Origin: Pseudarthrobacter polychromogenes
GTDB taxonomy: Bacteria; Actinomycetota; Actinomycetes; Actinomycetales; Micrococcaceae
Direction: 5' to 3'
Length of the DNA: 64,000 nt
Assembly: GCF_014644495.1 (NCBI RefSeq)
Contig: NZ_BMKU01000007.1
Location: forward strand, 129,742 to 193,741
A model generated the notes under the pieces. The model was not told the DNA's origin, ran no database searches, and saw only the letters and a program-made list of their open reading frames with translations. Both the position numbers and the translations under genes were made by a program. Shown one piece after another: positions 60,280 through 64,000 of this stretch. How positions within the stretch are numbered: position 1 is the stretch's first letter; every line of letters begins with the position of its first letter.

Positions 60280-61263
60280 ATGAAAGCCGTCTACATTTCG
60301 GAGCCGGGCGGCCCGGAAGTGCTGGAGGTCCGCGAGGTCGAGGCCCCGGTACCCGGTACCGGAGAGGTGCTGATCGACGTCGTCGCGGCCGGCCTCAACC
60401 GGGCGGACGTGCAGCAGCGCAGGGGTTTCTACCCGCCCCCGCCGGGAGCCTCGGACATTCCCGGCCTTGAGGTATCCGGCCGGATCGCCGGGTTCGGTCC
60501 CGGTGTCACGAAGGCGTTTTCCCTTGGGGACAAAGTGGTGGCGCTGCTGCCCGGGGGCGGCTACGCCCAACAGGTGGCCGTCCGGGCCGAACAGGTCCTG
60601 CGGGTGCCCGACGGCGTGGACCTCGTGACCGCAGCAGCCCTTCCCGAAGTTGCCGCCACTGTCTACTCCAACCTGGTCATGACCGCCCAGCTTCAGGAGG
60701 GTGAAACTGTCCTGATCCACGGGGCCACCGGCGGGATCGGCACCATGGCCATCCAGCTGGCCAAGGCGCTCGGCGCCAGGGTTGCCACCACCGCGGGCTC
60801 TGATGAGAAAGTGAGCACGGCAAAGGCCTTCCTGGGTGCGGACATTGCCATCAACTACGCCGAAGAGGATTTTCCCGAGAGCCTCCGCCGCCAGAACGGA
60901 GGCAAAGGCGCGGACGTCATCCTCGACGTCGTCGGAGCCAAGTACCTCAAACAGAACGTGGACGCGCTCGCCGACTATGGACGGCTGATCGTCATCGGAC
61001 TGCAGGGCGGCACCAAAGGTGAGCTCGACCTGGGGCAGCTGCTGCAAAAGCGGGCCGCCGTGGTGGCCACGGCCCTGCGCCCGCGGCCCGTGGAGGAAAA
61101 GGGTGCCATCATGAACGCCGTCCGCGATGCCGTGTGGCCGATGGTCAGTGACGGACGGGTGCGGCCGCTGGTGGCAAAGACCTTCCCGCTCGACCAGGTG
61201 CGTGCGGCCCACCGGTACTTCGACACGGGAGACCACGTAGGCAAGATCCTGCTTCTTATGTAA
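60280..61263 (+). CDS. NAD(P)H-quinone oxidoreductase, PIG3-like MDR family
   Basis: A 327-residue zinc-free medium-chain reductase. MKAVYISEPGGPEVLEVREV at the N-terminus, the family NRADVQQRRGFYPPPPGASDIPGLEVSG, and the nucleotide motif VLIHGATGGIGTMAIQLAKALGA followed by LDVVGAKYL. ATG 60280 follows GGGAGTGTTCC. The next gene is a PadR regulator 45 nt downstream, which may be co-transcribed and control it. Confidence 0.9.
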   Translation: MKAVYISEPGGPEVLEVREVEAPVPGTGEVLIDVVAAGLNRADVQQRRGFYPPPPGASDIPGLEVSGRIAGFGPGVTKAFSLGDKVVALLPGGGYAQQVAVRAEQVLRVPDGVDLVTAAALPEVAATVYSNLVMTAQLQEGETVLIHGATGGIGTMAIQLAKALGARVATTAGSDEKVSTAKAFLGADIAINYAEEDFPESLRRQNGGKGADVILDVVGAKYLKQNVDALADYGRLIVIGLQGGTKGELDLGQLLQKRAAVVATALRPRPVEEKGAIMNAVRDAVWPMVSDGRVRPLVAKTFPLDQVRAAHRYFDTGDHVGKILLLM

Positions 61264-61308
61264 ATGCTCCGCCCCGCAGACCGTTGCCCGCCGAGCACAA
61301 GGAACAGC

Positions 61309-61842
61309 ATGTCCATCCGCCATAGCCTCCTCGCACTGCTGCAGGACCAGCCGCGCTACGGCTACCAGTTGCGGGCCGAGTTCGAGAACCGCACCGGCAG
61401 CACCTGGCCGCTGAACATTGGGCAGGTGTACACCACCCTGGACCGGCTGGAACGCGGCGCTTTGGTGGCCAGGGACGGCGACGACGGGAACGGGCACGTG
61501 GTGTACAGCATTACGGCAGCCGGCAGGGCGGAGATCCGGGAGTGGTTCGCGGCGCCTGTGGAGCGGAACAACCCGCCGCGCAATGAGCTGGCCATCAAGC
61601 TGGCGCTCGCTGTCACCGTGCCCGGCGTCGACATCCAGGCCATCATCCAGGGCCAGCGGATGGCCTCCGTCCAAGCGCTGCAGGACTACACCAAGGCCCG
61701 CCGGGACACGGCTTCGAGCCAGCGGAGCGTTGATACGGCGTGGCTTCTGGTCCTGGATTCCCTGATTTTCCAGACCGAGGCGGAGGTCCGCTGGCTGGAC
61801 CTGTGCGAGGCGAGGATGATCCAGCAGGCGCAGGGGAAATAG
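61309..61842 (+). CDS. PadR-family transcriptional regulator
   Basis: A 177-residue regulator. The winged helix is SIRHSLLALLQDQPRYGYQLRAEFE...WPLNIGQVYTTLDRLERGALV (residues 2-60), followed by a C-terminal helical dimerisation domain. The family often represses detoxification or transport genes in response to phenolic or drug-like ligands. ATG 61309 has AAGGA 6 nt upstream. Probably in one operon with the quinone oxidoreductase. Confidence 0.9.
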   Translation: MSIRHSLLALLQDQPRYGYQLRAEFENRTGSTWPLNIGQVYTTLDRLERGALVARDGDDGNGHVVYSITAAGRAEIREWFAAPVERNNPPRNELAIKLALAVTVPGVDIQAIIQGQRMASVQALQDYTKARRDTASSQRSVDTAWLLVLDSLIFQTEAEVRWLDLCEARMIQQAQGK

Positions 61843-61934
61843 GCAACACAATTGGGTCTTTTTGAATGCAGTGGACAGGTTTAGCGTGGGGTGCAGGAGC
61901 CGCCCGGCCGGGCGGTGGAACTTGGAGGAAGCTC

Positions 61935-62219
61935 ATGGCAACCCACGTGGCCGACTGCAGCGTAACGAACTGTTCCTTTAACGATCACACCAACTGCAAT
62001 GCTGCCGCCATCACTGTGGGCGGTGCCGAAAACCACGCGCACTGCGCCACCTTTATCGACACGGGCATGCACGGCGGACTGCCCAAAGTCCTTGCCGACG
62101 TCGGAGCCTGCCAGCGCTCTGAATGCGTCCACAACGACCACCTGATGTGCAAGGCCGCCGAGGTGCATGTCGGTCCCGGGGCGGACAACGCCGACTGCCT
62201 TACCTACTCACACGCCTGA
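61935..62219 (+). CDS. DUF1540 protein, two tandem cysteine motifs
   Basis: A 94-residue protein made of two copies of the DUF1540 motif. Copy 1: DCSVTNCSFNDHTNC followed by HC about 16 residues later. Copy 2: ACQRSECVHNDHLMC followed by DC at the same spacing. Each copy has four Cys plus a conserved N-D-H, suggesting two metal (probably zinc) sites. Function unknown. ATG 61935 has GGAGGAAGCTC just upstream, a strong ribosome binding site. Confidence 0.88.
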   Translation: MATHVADCSVTNCSFNDHTNCNAAAITVGGAENHAHCATFIDTGMHGGLPKVLADVGACQRSECVHNDHLMCKAAEVHVGPGADNADCLTYSHA

Positions 62220-62248
62220 GGAGCAGCTTTACGCTTTTCCCATGAGCC

Positions 62249-62283
62249 AAGGCCTCCGCCCGAGCTGTTCGGACGGAGGCCTT
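62249..62283. terminator. hairpin after the DUF1540 gene
   Basis: AAGGCCTCCG pairs with CGGAGGCCTT around a 15-nt loop, 30 nt after the stop codon. The T-run is short. Confidence 0.6.
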
Positions 62284-62381
62284 CGCTGCGTTGGTGCGGC
62301 CGGGACGCAAAGCTGATCCGTCGTTCGTCGCCGCTTCCCCTCCGCTCACCGCACGTTTCTGCGCCACCTGGCAGAACGCCC

Positions 62382-62448
62382 CTGGAAATGGGGCTGCGGG
62401 TTGGTAGGGTGCGTCACAGCAGAAGCGAAACAATCTCAAGGAGGAGAC
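62382..62448 (+). promoter_or_regulatory. cstA promoter and ribosome binding site
   Basis: CTGGAA (62382-62387), a 17-bp spacer and TAGGGT (62405-62410), then a leader of about 32 nt ending in AAGGAGGAGAC directly before ATG 62449. The Shine-Dalgarno sequence is one of the strongest in the window. Confidence 0.45.
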
Positions 62449-64000
62449 ATGGCCGAAACGCCTGATCAACGGAGGAATGCATCCGGGGAAAGGGGCGTGG
62501 TGGCCACCGACCCGGCCCTGCCCCCGACAGCCATTGATGAGGAGGTCCGCGAGGCAGAAGAGCGAAAATGGACGCCGGGGAAGATTGCGCTGTGGGCCGG
62601 CATCGCCCTGCTGGGCGGCCTGGCCTGGTTCATGCTGGCCATCATCCGCGGTGAGACCGTCAACGCCATCTGGTTCGTGTTTGCCTCGGTGTGCACCTAC
62701 CTCATCGGCTACCGCTTCTACTCCAAGGTCATCGAGCGCTACATCACCCGGCCTGACGACCGCCGTGCCACCCCGGCCGAGTACAAGGCCGATGGCAAGG
62801 ACTACGTCCGGACTGACCGCAATGTCCTGTTCGGCCACCACTTCGCCGCCATCGCCGGCGCCGGACCGCTGGTGGGTCCGGTCATTGCAGCCCAGATGGG
62901 CTACCTGCCCGGCACGATCTGGATCATTATCGGCGTCGTCCTTGCCGGCGCTGTCCAGGACTACCTGGTGATGTTCTTCTCCATGCGGCGCGGCGGCAGG
63001 TCCCTGGGACAGATGGCACGCGAGGAGCTCGGCGTCATCGGCGGCACAGCGGCCCTCATAGCCACCCTGCTGATCATGGTGATCATCGTCGCCATCCTCG
63101 CGCTCGTCGTCGTCAATGCCCTGGGCGAAAGCCCGTGGGGTGTCTTCTCCGTGGGTTTGACCATCCCCATCGCCCTGTTCATGGGCGTCTACCTCCGCTA
63201 CCTCCGGCCCGGCAAGGTCATGGAAGTGTCTCTGATTGGGTTCGTCCTACTGATGGCGGCCATCGTCGGCGGCGGCATCGTGGCCGAAACCCCGTGGGGC
63301 GCCGACATCTTCAGCCTGGACAAGGTCACCATCGCGTGGGGGCTCATTGTCTACGGCTTCATTGCCGCCATCCTGCCCGTGTGGCTGCTCCTGGCACCCC
63401 GGGACTACCTTTCAACGTTCATGAAGATCGGCGTCATCGTGATGCTCGCGCTGGCCATCATCGTGGTCCGCCCGGAAATTACCGTTCCCGCCTTCAGCGA
63501 ATTCGCCAGCAGGGACAACGGACCCGTGTTCCCGGGGGCCCTGTTCCCGTTCCTGTTCGTCACCATCGCCTGCGGTGCCCTCTCCGGCTTCCACGCCCTG
63601 ATCTCGTCCGGCACCACCCCGAAGCTCGTGGAGAAGGAACGCCAGACCCGGTTCATTGGCTACGGCGGCATGCTGATGGAGTCATTCGTGGCCATCATGG
63701 CCCTGGTGGCCGCCATCTCCATCGACCGTGGACTCTACTTCGCCATGAACTCGCCGGCCGCGCTGACCGGCGGAACGGTGGAAACAGCAGCCACCTGGGT
63801 CAACAGCCTTGGCCTGGCCGGAGTGAACATCACCCCGGAGTTCCTGTCCCAGACAGCAGCCAATGTGGGTGAGGAAAGCATCGTTTCCCGCACCGGCGGT
63901 GCTCCCACCCTTGCCGTGGGCCTCGCGCACATCATGCAGCAGTTCATTGGCGGTACCGCCATGATGGCCTTCTGGTACCACTTCGCCATCATGTTCGAAG
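62449..64000 (+). CDS. cstA: carbon starvation protein CstA (partial, runs off the right edge)
   Basis: 517 codons are visible with no stop before the window end. A hydrophilic N-tail of about 45 residues leads into a polytopic membrane protein. CstA signatures are FVFASVCTYLIGYRFYSKVI, RRATPAEYKADGKDYVRTDRNVLFGHHFAAIAGAGPLVGPV, DYLVMFFSMRRGGRS, and SGFHALISSGTTPKLV. The family imports pyruvate or peptides under carbon limitation. The plus-strand start at 62449 is fixed by AAGGAGGAG. Confidence 0.93.
   Translation, partial: MAETPDQRRNASGERGVVATDPALPPTAIDEEVREAEERKWTPGKIALWAGIALLGGLAWFMLAIIRGETVNAIWFVFASVCTYLIGYRFYSKVIERYITRPDDRRATPAEYKADGKDYVRTDRNVLFGHHFAAIAGAGPLVGPVIAAQMGYLPGTIWIIIGVVLAGAVQDYLVMFFSMRRGGRSLGQMAREELGVIGGTAALIATLLIMVIIVAILALVVVNALGESPWGVFSVGLTIPIALFMGVYLRYLRPGKVMEVSLIGFVLLMAAIVGGGIVAETPWGADIFSLDKVTIAWGLIVYGFIAAILPVWLLLAPRDYLSTFMKIGVIVMLALAIIVVRPEITVPAFSEFASRDNGPVFPGALFPFLFVTIACGALSGFHALISSGTTPKLVEKERQTRFIGYGGMLMESFVAIMALVAAISIDRGLYFAMNSPAALTGGTVETAATWVNSLGLAGVNITPEFLSQTAANVGEESIVSRTGGAPTLAVGLAHIMQQFIGGTAMMAFWYHFAIMFE

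Noticed and set aside
59757..60470. A plus-strand open frame of 237 codons before the quinone oxidoreductase
   Set aside because: It runs through tRNA-Ser(UGA) in antisense and into the oxidoreductase in another frame, so it cannot be a real gene.

Overview
The window is GC-rich actinobacterial chromosome, most like Arthrobacter/Pseudarthrobacter (Micrococcaceae). The evidence is a mycothiol-type maleylpyruvate isomerase, a GTP-type PEP carboxykinase, DUF222-HNH and DUF1540 proteins, an actinobacterial c-di-AMP riboswitch, frequent GTG starts, and many start codons with a -10 hexamer only 6-7 nt upstream (leaderless mRNAs). I see no phage, IS element or CRISPR array. The genus is an inference from gene content.

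Catabolic half (1-20.4 kb). A minus-strand operon (28-5982) encodes a PucR-type regulator, glutaminase, an amino-acid permease and a frameshifted thiamine-diphosphate enzyme. Next is a LacI regulator and a plus-strand uronate operon: uronate isomerase, fructuronate reductase, mannonate dehydratase, then a fused gluconokinase-like/GH3 protein. Every gene junction there is a 4-nt GTGA overlap. From 13.9 to 20.4 kb lies a complete 3-hydroxybenzoate/gentisate pathway: IclR regulator, MFS importer, 6-hydroxylase, gentisate dioxygenase, fumarylpyruvate hydrolase and maleylpyruvate isomerase. A shared TTCTG-N5-CAGAA operator sits upstream of both transcription units.

Middle (20.5-39.7 kb). This holds a DUF222-HNH protein, a three-gene cluster (zinc-less MDR dehydrogenase, PTPS-like protein lacking the canonical catalytic residues, GT4 glycosyltransferase), tadA, a PAP2 phosphatase, upp, a VOC protein, a riboswitch-controlled cell-wall lytic enzyme, an OmpR-type two-component system, an orphan winged-helix regulator, sixA, and an operon of a degenerate ABC ATPase, a YhgE/Pip membrane protein, TetR and a small membrane protein behind a clear TetR operator. 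A disulfide-reductase-like flavoprotein follows.

Right part (39.8-64 kb). This holds pckG with a CRP-like site, flavohemoglobin and NsrR with an NsrR box, phosphomannomutase, a RecQ helicase with a C-terminal phosphoribosyltransferase-like domain, a DHA2-type efflux pump, a prolyl oligopeptidase, a flavoprotein, a 1517-residue secreted nuclease/5'-nucleotidase, a quinone oxidoreductase with PadR, DUF1540, and cstA running off the right edge. Four tRNA genes (Ser-CGA, Arg-ACG, Ser-GCU, Ser-UGA) all lie on the minus strand, each followed by a hairpin.
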